Shown here: one piece after another, positions 1-8,069 of the stretch | How positions within the stretch are numbered: position 1 is the first letter of the stretch | How the letters are laid out: each line of letters begins with the position of its first letter | DNA from: Priestia abyssalis | GTDB taxonomy: Bacteria; Bacillota; Bacilli; Bacillales; Bacillaceae_H | Direction of reading: 5' to 3' | Assembly: GCF_002019595.1 (NCBI RefSeq) | Contig: NZ_KV917369.1 | Span: 5,004,326-5,068,325, forward strand | Length of the DNA stretch: 64,000 nt | The notes under the pieces: generated by a model | Told to the model about the DNA's origin: nothing | Seen by the model: the letters and a program-made list of their open reading frames with translations, nothing else | Databases searched by the model: none | Program-made: the position numbers and the translations under genes

Positions 1-251
1 AGGGGAAATCGAAATTTACCTTGGGGATACTGATAAGAAACTCGCGCTTCGACTTCTCTCCTCTCTTTCGCTTCATGAAAAGAAGATTGCTGCACTGAAG
101 GGCTCTGCTTTTTCTTCTTTAATTCTTTCTCCAATTCTTTCTCCGGTCTGTCAATGATTTTTTTCTTTGATATCTTTCTTCCGTCTTTTTCAACAATTTC
201 TTCCACTTCATAACCAAGAACATAGTCCATTACCTTACGAAACCAACCCAA
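1..251 (-). CDS. sftA: DNA translocase SftA (FtsK/SpoIIIE family), N-terminal part, cut by window edge
   Basis: Only the first 83 codons lie in the window; the gene runs off the left edge. The frame opens at TTG (249-251) with MGWFRKVMDYVLG, then a charged Lys/Glu-rich linker, and reaches YPQGKFRFP at the edge. This motif resembles the short conserved segment that follows the N-terminal region in SftA/YtpT. In B. subtilis SftA is a septum-associated DNA pump that moves chromosome ends out of the closing septum. Position next to ytpR-ytpQ-ytpP agrees with the B. subtilis order. The start codon is uncertain: the SD-like GAGTGA upstream is weak. The ATPase motor is outside the window, so the call rests on the N-terminus and context. 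Confidence 0.7.
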   Translation of the reverse strand, partial: MGWFRKVMDYVLGYEVEEIVEKDGRKISKKKIIDRPEKELEKELKKKKQSPSVQQSSFHEAKERREVEARVSYQYPQGKFRFP

Positions 252-563
252 TCTTAATCACTCATTTCTTTATTGCATATGTTTTTATCATTCTATCTTA
301 AGCTTTTAACGTCAACTTGATCCTGCGTTTAAGTTTTTGGATGTTAACATCCTCAATAAAAGGAAAAGTTCAAAACTGTATTCATATACGTATATTTTAG
401 CACGATATATGGAAAGTAAAACCATAAAACCATAAAACCACCAGCTAATGCTGGTGGTTTGTTATTTTATCAAAATAATAGCTATTTGTTAATGACTTTT
501 GCCGATTTGTAAAGGTTGAAATGTCCCTGTAAAAGAAGCCCTTTTAAATTCAAGTTTTTTCCT
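252..563. other. Intergenic region between sftA and ytpR
   Basis: About 310 nt without a coding frame. It holds the leader of sftA (minus strand) and a GC-rich hairpin at 435-460 behind ytpR. The rest is AT-rich. I see no RNA gene. Confidence 0.6.
435..460 (-). terminator. Probable terminator of the ytpPQR operon
   Basis: An 8-9 bp stem (ACCACCAGC / GCTGGTGGT) with a short loop, about 100 nt past the ytpR stop. On the minus strand it is followed by an interrupted T-rich tract, so the terminator is moderate rather than strong. Confidence 0.5.
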
Positions 564-1172
564 TTATTTCTGAACAAAAGGCTGGCCTACTTCGTATTCG
601 TCAGATAAAACTAAAATCCCTTTTTCTTGCGGAGCATCCGGCAGGTCAAGCTCTTTTGCCGAACAAATCATTCCAGAAGAAGCTACACCTCGAAGCTCGG
701 CATCTTTAATGACAAGGCCGCTTGGCATAACCGCTCCCACTTTTGCCACTACTACTTTTTGTCCTGCATCAACGTTAGGGGCCCCGCAAACGATTTGCAA
801 GACTTCGTTCCCCACGTTTACCTTACAAATGCTTAGCTTATCTGCATTCGGATGTTTTTCCTTTTCATTGACATAACCCACGACAAATTTCGGTGATAAG
901 TCTGCCTCTATACTTTGCTCAAAACCATTTTGAGCTAATGCTTCATTCAATTTTTGGATTAGCTCTTCCGTTATATCTACCGGACCGTTTCCTGTTATTG
1001 GTACATATTTGGATGCATCAAACACATTGTATCCTGCCGTTTCATTTTTATCCTCATCAAAGATACGAGCAATGTCTCCCTTTTTTTCAAATGTGCGTTT
1101 TTCCGGCTCAATATCTTTTAATGTAATAATTAACGTATCTCCAATTCCTTCTTTGTTGTAAAAAATGTTCAT
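564..1172 (-). CDS. ytpR: YtpR, tRNA-binding OB-fold protein
   Basis: A 202-residue protein that aligns along its length with B. subtilis YtpR: an N-terminal DUF4479-like half, then an OB-fold tRNA-binding domain from about residue 90 (LSPKFVVGYV, HPNADKL, IVCGAPNV, GMICSAKELDL). This domain type is also found at the N-terminus of PheT, in MetRS C-termini and in Arc1p-like proteins, where it binds tRNA non-specifically. The exact job of YtpR is unknown. I chose the ATG at 1172 rather than the upstream in-frame TTG (1178) because AAGGAAGG lies 7-8 nt before it and B. subtilis YtpR starts with MNxFYN. It is the last gene of ytpP-ytpQ-ytpR. Confidence 0.92.
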   Translation of the reverse strand: MNIFYNKEGIGDTLIITLKDIEPEKRTFEKKGDIARIFDEDKNETAGYNVFDASKYVPITGNGPVDITEELIQKLNEALAQNGFEQSIEADLSPKFVVGYVNEKEKHPNADKLSICKVNVGNEVLQIVCGAPNVDAGQKVVVAKVGAVMPSGLVIKDAELRGVASSGMICSAKELDLPDAPQEKGILVLSDEYEVGQPFVQK

Positions 1173-1189
1173 ATGCAAATCCTTCCTTC

Positions 1190-1990
1190 TTACATTCTGC
1201 GATTTTTGCCCAATATGAAGATAGGCTCCAATTCCCCGTCTTCATACAAAAATGAAAGAGCCGTAATTGGTATGCGTCCATTCGTAAAAAAGCTCATTGT
1301 CATTTGTGCCAGTATGTCATAGCCAACCTCGTTTTGAATATCCGCAAGAATGAGGACATCCTGATGAGGAACAGCTATCGCCATCGTTCCTTTTAGCTTT
1401 TCAGAAAACTGCTTTAAAAAAGCATCATTTAAAATACGGCTTGCGTCATATCCGTCATTTGTATTGACAAAATAAAAAGTATTGCCTGCCACTGCGTCTT
1501 CCTTCATAGGAATATGTAACGAGCGTAAATTAAAGATAGAAACCTCCCTGATTTGCGCTTTCGTCCAGTTCTCTTTTTTCAACATCGCTTCATCGATTAA
1601 ACGATATGTCTTGCCAAGGTCTAGTGCATAATAAACCCTCGTTTCAGCCGTATGTTCATCACATACAAGTTCAACGCCTTCCTCTGTTTTCATCGGAAAA
1701 GACGTAGAACGAATCACGGGGTAAATATGCTTTTGCTTCCCTTGTAATTCCTGCTCTTCATGCATGACCTGCAAAGCTTCCCTTATATAATAAATCATTT
1801 CATCGAGAGCCGCTTCTTTATTTTGTTCCCACTTTGCAATGAGTCCAGGAAGGGAGACGGTCGTGCCTTTTTTCGTTTCTTTATGTTCAATTCTTAATGT
1901 GTCTTGTTTTCGATCATACGAGAAACTCCATTGTGCATTCGCAAGGCGGTCTTCCAGAAGCTTCCTCATTTTTTGGCTCGTCATTTTCAA
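1190..1990 (-). CDS. ytpQ: YtpQ, DUF1444 family protein
   Basis: A 266-residue soluble protein of the DUF1444 family. Conserved stretches include [25 protein letters not shown]-like residues (here [14 protein letters not shown]), [17 protein letters not shown] and [13 protein letters not shown]-like residues. The function is unknown in all species I know of. The TTG at 1990 fits best: it is 8 nt after a GGGGG Shine-Dalgarno and gives MKMTS, as in B. subtilis. The gene is separated from ytpP by 19 nt and from ytpR by 17 nt, so the three are one operon. Confidence 0.9.
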   Translation of the reverse strand: MKMTSQKMRKLLEDRLANAQWSFSYDRKQDTLRIEHKETKKGTTVSLPGLIAKWEQNKEAALDEMIYYIREALQVMHEEQELQGKQKHIYPVIRSTSFPMKTEEGVELVCDEHTAETRVYYALDLGKTYRLIDEAMLKKENWTKAQIREVSIFNLRSLHIPMKEDAVAGNTFYFVNTNDGYDASRILNDAFLKQFSEKLKGTMAIAVPHQDVLILADIQNEVGYDILAQMTMSFFTNGRIPITALSFLYEDGELEPIFILGKNRRM

Positions 1991-2009
1991 CAATTATTCC
2001 CCCAATAGA

Positions 2010-2327
2010 TCAGGCTGGAAGATTTTTAATAAATTCTTCAATCTGCTCTTTTGTTTTGCGTTCTTTATTGACATAGCGGCCTGTTTCTTCACCATTTCTA
2101 TAAGCGACAAAACTCGGAATACCAAAAATGTTTAATTCCACACATAAGTCAATAAATTTATCGCGGTCTACATAATAAAACTGATAATCCTGATGGTTTT
2201 CAATAATCTCAGGAAGAACCGGATCAATAAAACGACAATCAGGACACCAATCTGCCGAAAACATCATAATATGTTTGCCAGATTGAATAATCTCTTTATA
2301 TTGTTCAACAGATTCAATTTTTTGCAT
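2010..2327 (-). CDS. ytpP: YtpP, thioredoxin-like protein
   Basis: A 105-residue thioredoxin-fold protein with the redox motif WCPDC (Cys28, Cys31) and the later GIPS segment that supplies the cis-proline. CPDC instead of the classical CGPC is typical of YtpP. The likely role is a cytosolic disulfide reductase for unknown partners. The open frame extends upstream to 2387, but the ATG at 2327 has a good site (GGAGAGAAAAATC) and gives the family-typical start MQKIES, so the upstream 20 codons were dropped. First gene of ytpPQR. Confidence 0.9.
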   Translation of the reverse strand: MQKIESVEQYKEIIQSGKHIMMFSADWCPDCRFIDPVLPEIIENHQDYQFYYVDRDKFIDLCVELNIFGIPSFVAYRNGEETGRYVNKERKTKEQIEEFIKNLPA

Positions 2328-2391
2328 GATTTTTCTCTCCTTCAATCCAGTAACGGTTAATCCAATAAACATTAAAGGGCCAGCCATGATA

Positions 2392-2444
2392 TTTATCCCA
2401 CGTTAACGGTTGGTAAAAACTCGCTCATGGAAGTTTCCTTTATC
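2392..2444 (-). repeat. Short dispersed repeat, family 1, copy 1 (about 53 bp)
   Basis: Read on the minus strand it has the 5' core GATAAAGGAAACTTCCAT and a diverged 3' core (CGTTAACGTGGGATAAAT). It matches the 37311-37363 copy along its whole length. It lies between ytpP and the DUF84 gene. Confidence 0.6.
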
Positions 2445-2492
2445 AAATCATATACTTTCTTTCAATGCAAGCATCATACTCTACCGTATTGC

Positions 2493-3014
2493 TTATCTTT
2501 TTTCACTCGCTTGCTGCATATATTGTCCAATTAACATTTTAGTGATATGCGTAAACATGTCCGAACGATTGACATATCCGTTTGTAAATACCCCGATAGC
2601 GCCTCCTTTTTTACGCACATCCTTTTGTCCTGTATACTCCTCCATGATGGGCCCAAGCTTGATTCCTTCTCTTAATGGACGGGCAATTTCTTCGGGGAGC
2701 AAAATTCTCGCCCCACCTGCTAAAATCGTCTTATCCGCAGGCAAAGCTAACGCTCCCCAGTTACATAAAAACATACCGTACTTTGTTTCGACGACGCCTC
2801 CCTCTAATCCAATAGCCATATCCGCGCCCGTTTCGGCCAAAGTATTTTTCGCGCGGTTAATAGCCCCTTGAATGGTCTCCTCATCCGAAAAAGGCTGCTC
2901 GGATACACCTGAAGAGGCCTTTACAGCTGTTATTTGTGCATCTATGCTCAATAAAGCTTCTTCTACTGCTTTTATTTTCGCAGGATTCAATGTTCCGACT
3001 GCTATAAGAATCAT
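2493..3014 (-). CDS. DUF84 / YjjX-type inosine-xanthosine triphosphatase
   Basis: A 173-residue protein of the NTPase_I-T (DUF84, YjjX/PRRC1) family. Members hydrolyse non-canonical purine nucleotides such as ITP and XTP to keep them out of nucleic acids. Visible signatures are the N-terminal VGTLNPAKIKAVEEA, the acidic IGLEGGVVE segment that binds metal in the family, and GPIMEEYTG near residue 125. Length fits. It is followed by ytoP upstream on the same strand, with only 24 nt between, so the two are probably cotranscribed. Substrate is inferred from the family only. Confidence 0.82.
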   Translation of the reverse strand: MILIAVGTLNPAKIKAVEEALLSIDAQITAVKASSGVSEQPFSDEETIQGAINRAKNTLAETGADMAIGLEGGVVETKYGMFLCNWGALALPADKTILAGGARILLPEEIARPLREGIKLGPIMEEYTGQKDVRKKGGAIGVFTNGYVNRSDMFTHITKMLIGQYMQQASEKR

Positions 3015-3038
3015 CCTTCGTTCTCCCGTCCGCCTTTC

Positions 3039-4112
3039 CTATGACTGACTTTTAATCGTTTCTACCGTGGTTTTGTCTGATGCTTTAACAAGCCGGACTA
3101 CCAGCTCTTTGGCTGCTGCATAATCCTCTACATGAATCATGGACGCATGAGTATGAATATAACGGGAGCAAATTCCAATAACAGCTGATGGCACTCCTTT
3201 ATTGGACACATGTACGCGTCCTGCATCTGTCCCGCCTTGAGACACGAAATATTGATACGGAATATTATGAGTTTCTGCGATGTCCAATACAAATTCGCGC
3301 ATTCCTCGGTGCGTCACCATTGTACGGTCGAAAATGCGCAGCAACGCTCCTTTCCCAAGTTGACCGAATGCATGCTTGTCGCCTGACATATCATTAGCAG
3401 GACTCGCATCAAGAGCGTAAAAAAGATCAGGCTGAATCATATTGGCTGCTGATTGTGCCCCTCTCAATCCCACTTCTTCCTGCACCGTCGCACCAGAATA
3501 AAGGACATTTGGCACTGGCTCATCTTTCACTTCCTTTAACAACTCAATCGCAAGGCCGCAGCCGTATCGGTTATCCCATGCTTTAGCCAAAATCTTCTTT
3601 TCATTGGACATTGGAGTAAATGGACAAATGGGAACAATTTGCTGTCCGGGCTTAATTCCCATTCGCTTTACATCTTCTTTGTCGTCCGCCCCTACATCGA
3701 TCAACATGTTTTTAATTTGCATCGGCTTATTGCGTTGGGCTTCTTCTAATAAATGAGGAGGAATGGAAGCAATGACTCCTATAATTGGACCGTTATTCGT
3801 AATAATTTGTACTCGTTGAGCGAGCAACACTTGGCTCCACCAGCCTCCAAGTGTCTGAAAGCGAATAAGTCCCTGTTCTGTCACAGATGTTACCATGAAT
3901 CCGACTTCATCCATATGACCCGCAACCATAACAGTCGGCCCTTTTATATCGCCCTTTTTAATACCAAAAATACTGCCAAGCCCATCTTGTACTACCTCAT
4001 CGGCATACTTGGATAACTCGCTTCGCATAAATGCACGAACAGCATGTTCATTTCCCGGAGCACCCGGAAGTTCTGTTAAGGTTTGGAACATGTTCATCGT
4101 TTCTTGATTCAT
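3039..4112 (-). CDS. ytoP: YtoP, M42 family aminopeptidase
   Basis: A 357-residue M42 glutamyl aminopeptidase / endoglucanase M family enzyme, a cytosolic co-catalytic metallopeptidase that forms tetrahedral dodecamers. Visible metal and catalytic motifs are GHMDEVG (His and the Asp between metals), [21 protein letters not shown] (catalytic Glu pair), [11 protein letters not shown] and THASMIH near the C-terminus. The ATG at 4112 was preferred: AAAGGAG lies 7 nt before it, whereas the earlier in-frame ATG at 4118 has almost no spacing. Natural substrates are small peptides, details unknown. Confidence 0.92.
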   Translation of the reverse strand: MNQETMNMFQTLTELPGAPGNEHAVRAFMRSELSKYADEVVQDGLGSIFGIKKGDIKGPTVMVAGHMDEVGFMVTSVTEQGLIRFQTLGGWWSQVLLAQRVQIITNNGPIIGVIASIPPHLLEEAQRNKPMQIKNMLIDVGADDKEDVKRMGIKPGQQIVPICPFTPMSNEKKILAKAWDNRYGCGLAIELLKEVKDEPVPNVLYSGATVQEEVGLRGAQSAANMIQPDLFYALDASPANDMSGDKHAFGQLGKGALLRIFDRTMVTHRGMREFVLDIAETHNIPYQYFVSQGGTDAGRVHVSNKGVPSAVIGICSRYIHTHASMIHVEDYAAAKELVVRLVKASDKTTVETIKSQS

Positions 4113-4383
4113 CGCCATTCTCCTTTGCTTATTTTTTATAAACCGGAACATAAGTCTTTATTTCTTTACCATTTAACATTATTTGATTGTACGACGTGCA
4201 AAAAAATTTGATATGTACTTTTTTACATCATGACTCATATTAATTTTACAAAAAACATGCAATCCGTTCCACTTTCTGTCTTGCTTTCTTTAACTCCCCT
4301 TAACAAAGGAAGCCCAATTTTGTATACTTTTCATAGGATTTGATCGTACATTTTTAAATATATATAGAAAGGGAAGCTGATCA

Positions 4384-4686
4384 ATGAAATGGATAAATCT
4401 GTTGGCTGGTTTTGCAATTGGATTTACGGCAGCATATGCAATCAAACAAAATCGATCTTCTTTGTCCTCAAACGAAGCATTGGACATTGTAAAGCAAGCT
4501 TTTAAACAAAACGGCACGATTGACGGTTCATGGATCCATACCACCACAAAAATTCTCCAGAAACATGGGATGGTTTTTGAAGGATTTAATGGCGGCATAA
4601 TTCGTACTGTTAACAATGAGCAAGAGCACTTTGAATTTTTCATCGATCAAAAAAGCGGAGCTATTTTGGAGTTAAACAAACTATAA
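4384..4686 (+). CDS. ytzB: YtzB, PepSY-domain small protein
   Basis: A 100-residue protein with an N-terminal hydrophobic segment (residues 3-20, signal peptide or anchor) and a C-terminal PepSY-like region (NEALDIVKQAFKQ ... FFIDQKSGAILEL). PepSY domains often act as protease-inhibitor or regulatory modules at the cell surface. The function of YtzB is unknown. GAAAGGGAAG lies before the ATG. Position between ytoP and ytnP matches B. subtilis. Confidence 0.85.
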   Translation: MKWINLLAGFAIGFTAAYAIKQNRSSLSSNEALDIVKQAFKQNGTIDGSWIHTTTKILQKHGMVFEGFNGGIIRTVNNEQEHFEFFIDQKSGAILELNKL

Positions 4687-4741
4687 TACACCTAAATCAT
4701 TCGACATCGGAGAAAAGCACCGATGTCGAATGATTTAGGTG
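4686..4741 (+). terminator. Perfect 23-bp inverted repeat between convergent ytzB and ytnP
   Basis: Left arm ACACCTAAATCATTCGACATCGG, nine-base loop, exact right arm. It lacks a U-tract on either strand. A second, G:U-tolerant hairpin follows at 4740-4788 (GGTTGACAGGCACC / GGTGCTTGTCAACT). Probably a bidirectional 3'-end structure. Confidence 0.55.
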
Positions 4742-4849
4742 TAAGCGGTTGACAGGCACCCTTTCTGGTGCTTGTCAACTGCTTATACGAGAACCTTTGT
4801 AGGCTGATTCCAGATGAAGAACAGAAATACATAGATAGGATAAAAGATC

Positions 4850-5692
4850 TTAACGTCTGCGTTCAATCTTTTCCGCAATTTCACCTTTTGCATCCCACTT
4901 TAATGCCCGGTAATAGGCATCATGGTAAAAGCTGAACCATGCATTGTGATCAACACCATATTGAATCCATTTTTGCTTTTGTTCGATAGATGTCATGGGG
5001 TAATCATCGTATGCCATGACCCAAAGCGGGTTTTGATGAGCATGTGTCGGTAAAATATCAGCAAGATGCAGCAACATTTCTTCTCCACTTTCAAGGACAA
5101 TGATAGCATGCCCATTACTGTGTCCGCCTGTATGAATCATTTTAATTTCTTCAGTTACATCATATTGAGCAGAAAACGAAATGACTTGGTGTGCAATAGC
5201 TTGCCAATTTTCTTTCCAATATGTATTTCTTGAACGGATATTGGGCTCTCTCATTTCATCCCATTCGATTTTTGATACAATGATTTGGGCATTCGGAAAT
5301 GTCGGGAATAATTCTTCTCCTTTTGAACTGGTCAATCCCAGCACATGATCAAAATGCAAATGTGTCATCAAGATTGTATCAATGTCTTCTACAGATATCC
5401 CTAACTGGTTCAGGCATATTTGTACGGACGATTCCTCTGTCACTCCGAAATTGCGCAGCTGTTTCTCAGATAAACGCCCCTTTCCCATTCCCGTTTCTAC
5501 TAAAATGTTTCTTCCCTCTGCTTGAATTAAAAGAGGATCTGCCCTCAATTCAATTCGATTATCCTCATTTGCCGGATATCTCTTAGACCAAAGCGCTTTG
5601 GGCACCACTCCAAACATTGCTCCCCCGTCCAGATGGTTGTTCCCCCCGTTTAACCATGTCACCTTCAAACGACCAACCGTTAATGTTTCCAT
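4850..5692 (-). CDS. ytnP: YtnP, metallo-beta-lactamase-fold lactonase (quorum-quenching type)
   Basis: A 280-residue enzyme of the MBL-fold lactonase family. The zinc motif HLHFDH is at residues 111-116. Later metal ligands are His in GGHSNGHA and Asp in LHLADILPTH. B. subtilis YtnP degrades Streptomyces signalling lactones; that substrate is inferred here by homology. No signal peptide, so cytosolic. It is a single gene between ytzB (convergent) and trmB, with its own GGAAGATGG site before ATG. Confidence 0.9.
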   Translation of the reverse strand: METLTVGRLKVTWLNGGNNHLDGGAMFGVVPKALWSKRYPANEDNRIELRADPLLIQAEGRNILVETGMGKGRLSEKQLRNFGVTEESSVQICLNQLGISVEDIDTILMTHLHFDHVLGLTSSKGEELFPTFPNAQIIVSKIEWDEMREPNIRSRNTYWKENWQAIAHQVISFSAQYDVTEEIKMIHTGGHSNGHAIIVLESGEEMLLHLADILPTHAHQNPLWVMAYDDYPMTSIEQKQKWIQYGVDHNAWFSFYHDAYYRALKWDAKGEIAEKIERRR

Positions 5693-5802
5693 CTTCCCAC
5701 CCCCAGTTTCATTTCTCTCTCATTGTATCATCCGTGAACTACAATATTCAAAATATTGGAATTATCATCCTTTCCCAAGCTCTATTTAAAAAACGCAGCC
5801 CA

Positions 5803-5843
5803 TAAAACTAATGAGTTTTATGGGCTGCGTTTTTTAATCTCTT
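5803..5843. terminator. Strong terminator behind trmB
   Basis: 21-bp stem (CGCAGCCCATAAAACT / AGTTTTATGGGCTGCG) flanked by A-run and T-run, so it can work on both strands. It lies 16 nt past the trmB stop. Confidence 0.85.
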
Positions 5844-5858
5844 CCACCTTGAATAAAC

Positions 5859-6506
5859 TTACAAAGATTCTCGATATTTTACTTCACAGCGGTAAATACG
5901 CTGACCTTTTTGAGAGAACTTCTCTTCATACTCCGTCATAATATTCCCTTCAAAATCGCTCTTGTGCAAATCTAAACTTAAAAACTTCAACAATAAACCA
6001 TACTCGGAAAAACTCATTAGTGAAAACTCAAATAACCCTTGGTTGTCTGTTTTAAAATGAATTTCTCCTTCATCTACAAGAATATTTTCATACGACTGTA
6101 AAAAGCTTTTATACGTTAAACGGCGCTTCGCGTGGCGTTTTTTAGGCCATGGATCGGAAAAATTCAAATAAACACGCTCTACGTCATTTTTTGTAAAATA
6201 TTTTTCTAATTCCTCGGCATTCACATTTAGCAGCTTAAAGTTGGGTAACTCTGCTTCAATCAAACGATCCAACGCACTTACAATGACACTTTCATACACT
6301 TCAATCCCAATATAGTTAATATGTGGATTTTGTTTGGCCATCCCTAATAAAAACTGGCCTTTTCCCGTTCCCACTTCAATATGCAAAGGATTTTCATTTT
6401 GAAACACTTCATTCCATTTCCCCTTACACTCTTCAGGGTTAGGAACGACATAGTGAGGATATTGCCCAATCTTCTCGCTTGCCCATGGTTTATTTCTTAA
6501 TCTCAT
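5859..6506 (-). CDS. trmB: tRNA (guanine-N7-)-methyltransferase TrmB
   Basis: A 215-residue SAM-dependent methyltransferase that makes m7G46 in tRNA variable loops. The SAM-binding motif [11 protein letters not shown] is at residues 42-52, and the family signature [15 protein letters not shown] at about 115-129 carries the catalytic Asp. The C-terminal [16 protein letters not shown] is also diagnostic. Full length compared with B. subtilis TrmB. Start ATG at 6506 has a GAGGTGTC site. Confidence 0.95.
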   Translation of the reverse strand: MRLRNKPWASEKIGQYPHYVVPNPEECKGKWNEVFQNENPLHIEVGTGKGQFLLGMAKQNPHINYIGIEVYESVIVSALDRLIEAELPNFKLLNVNAEELEKYFTKNDVERVYLNFSDPWPKKRHAKRRLTYKSFLQSYENILVDEGEIHFKTDNQGLFEFSLMSFSEYGLLLKFLSLDLHKSDFEGNIMTEYEEKFSQKGQRIYRCEVKYRESL

Positions 6507-6542
6507 GATGACACCTCATTTTATATTATTACCAAAAAGATA

Positions 6543-6589
6543 TCGTGAAGGTGAATCCTAAAGGGTACCTTTAGGATTCACCTTCACGA
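6543..6589. repeat. Perfect 22-bp inverted repeat with 3-nt loop between divergent genes
   Basis: Left arm 6543-6564 and right arm 6568-6589 are exact complements (TCGTGAAGGTGAATCCTAAAGG). There is no T-run, and it lies between the starts of trmB (minus) and ytzH (plus), where a terminator is not expected. Confidence 0.8.
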
Positions 6590-6651
6590 ATGAATAATTG
6601 TATCGTTCGTGATAAAACTAATAGCATCTATTTGCAAAGGATGTGACGTGA

Positions 6652-6930
6652 ATGCCTTTAGACTATAATGATCAAATGTCAATTTTAAAGGATATTTTAT
6701 CAAATCATCAAAGTGATTGTTGTGGAACTGTATCGGAATGTGAACAAATTGAAAGACTGATTAAATCAATGCTTGGGAATGAAACAACAAACGAACAAAT
6801 AAAAAACACACTGTACAATATTTATGATTACAGTCAAAACGCTAAAAATACACAGCACTTAGATCAACATATCCAAACTAACCAGCAAAACCTATCCCAA
6901 TGGGTAAGCGAACTGGACAGTCTTTCATAA
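6652..6930 (+). CDS. ytzH: YtzH-like protein
   Basis: A 92-residue acidic, mostly helical protein starting MPLDYNDQMSILKDIL, with SDCCGTVSECEQIERLI in the middle. It corresponds in size and position (between trmB and ytmP) to B. subtilis YtzH, whose function is unknown. The paired cysteines (SDCCGT) are conspicuous. AAAGGATGTGACGTG precedes the ATG. It converges with ytmP, with 29 nt between the stops. Confidence 0.8.
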   Translation: MPLDYNDQMSILKDILSNHQSDCCGTVSECEQIERLIKSMLGNETTNEQIKNTLYNIYDYSQNAKNTQHLDQHIQTNQQNLSQWVSELDSLS

Positions 6931-6959
6931 AGCGGAAAAAGAAGTATGGGCTCCTTTAT

Positions 6960-7763
6960 TTAAAGCAAGTCCTTTAAATAATTTTGCCAATACTTCACCT
7001 CCGCTTCTTCTTTTTTGTTTGTATGAAATTGTAGAGATAAAATCGTTTGCACGATGACATACCATTTCATCCTCTTCTCCAAGTCCTCTGACAAATTCTC
7101 TCCATATATCTCAAGCCAACTATCCCAATGCTCCGGCGATATATACGAATACAACAATAACCCTAAGTCAATGGCAGGATCAGCAATCATAGCCCCGTCC
7201 CAATCAATCAAATAAAGCTGGTCATCTTCACTCAATAGCCAATTATTATGATTGACGTCACAATGACAAACGACATATCGTTCTGTTTGAATGTTAGAAA
7301 GCTCGTTCTCCAAATAGTCAAAACCTTTTTGGACAATCGGATTTTCTTTTAAGGCCTGTGCAGTATTTACTTGTATTTGCTGCAGCAAATCTTCTGGAAG
7401 CAACGGCACTTTCCCAAGGCGTTTGAGCATATCCAGCAATTCTTTTGAATGATGGATTTTGCTTAATAAAGAAGCCACCTTTGTCGATGCCATATCACCC
7501 GATTTCAGCTCTCGCCCCATCAGCCAATGTTGGGCAGTGATCACATCTCCATTTTCCATTCTTTTTGTCCAAACAAGTTTGGGCACAATTCCCTCAGCTG
7601 ACAAAACGGCTAAAAAAGGAGAAGAGTTTCGTTTTAAAAACAGCCTTCGATCCTCAAACTTGGCAAAATAGGCCTCTCCTGTTGCGCCGCCAGCAGGAGT
7701 AATTTCCCACTCGCTTCCTAATATATGTTCCAACCAATTCACCTTCAATTTCAACACACACAT
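6960..7763 (-). CDS. ytmP: YtmP, aminoglycoside/choline kinase-like protein
   Basis: A 267-residue protein with the APH/choline-kinase fold. The catalytic loop is CHCDVNHNNWLL (Asp as base) and the metal site is LIDWDGAMIADPAIDLG. The N-terminal GGATGEAYFAKF resembles the nucleotide-binding loop. B. subtilis YtmP matches closely, including SSPFLAVLSAEGIVPKLVWTK. The substrate is unknown. The start ATG at 7763 has only a weak upstream site (GAGACGAA); the inner GTG at 7757 is an alternative. Confidence 0.87.
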   Translation of the reverse strand: MCVLKLKVNWLEHILGSEWEITPAGGATGEAYFAKFEDRRLFLKRNSSPFLAVLSAEGIVPKLVWTKRMENGDVITAQHWLMGRELKSGDMASTKVASLLSKIHHSKELLDMLKRLGKVPLLPEDLLQQIQVNTAQALKENPIVQKGFDYLENELSNIQTERYVVCHCDVNHNNWLLSEDDQLYLIDWDGAMIADPAIDLGLLLYSYISPEHWDSWLEIYGENLSEDLEKRMKWYVIVQTILSLQFHTNKKEEAEVKYWQNYLKDLL

Positions 7764-8069
7764 TTCGTCTCAAAGTTTATTCCGCTCTAGCGGATTTTAA
7801 CATTTCTTATTCTTTAATACCAAAATCAGCTGTTCAAGAACAAAGCTGGTTGTTTATTCACTCACTATTTCACATGATTCATTTGCTATTGATTTTCAAC
7901 CATTTTAGGTCTTTTTATGCTCCATCTTACATAGACTCACAATGATTTTTTTATGTGGATTTATAATAGAAACAAAAAAGACAGCTATTGAACCTTTTTA
8001 TCAACAGCTATCCTTTAATAAATTTTAGCTCTAAGTCCGTTTTCTAGTCAAGTACAAGCGTTAATATTC
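7764..8069. other. Intergenic region between ytmP and amyX
   Basis: About 305 AT-rich nucleotides with the amyX terminator (7980-8012) and presumably the ytmP promoter. I see no reading frame or RNA gene. Confidence 0.6.
7975..8014 (-). terminator. Terminator of amyX
   Basis: On the minus strand GATAGCTGTTGA pairs, with two G:U pairs, with TCAATAGCTGTC and is followed by TTTTTTG. Confidence 0.8.

Noticed and set aside
564-1178. Truncated pheT
   Set aside because: The tRNA-binding domain is shared, but length, N-terminal domain and neighbours fit the separate protein YtpR.
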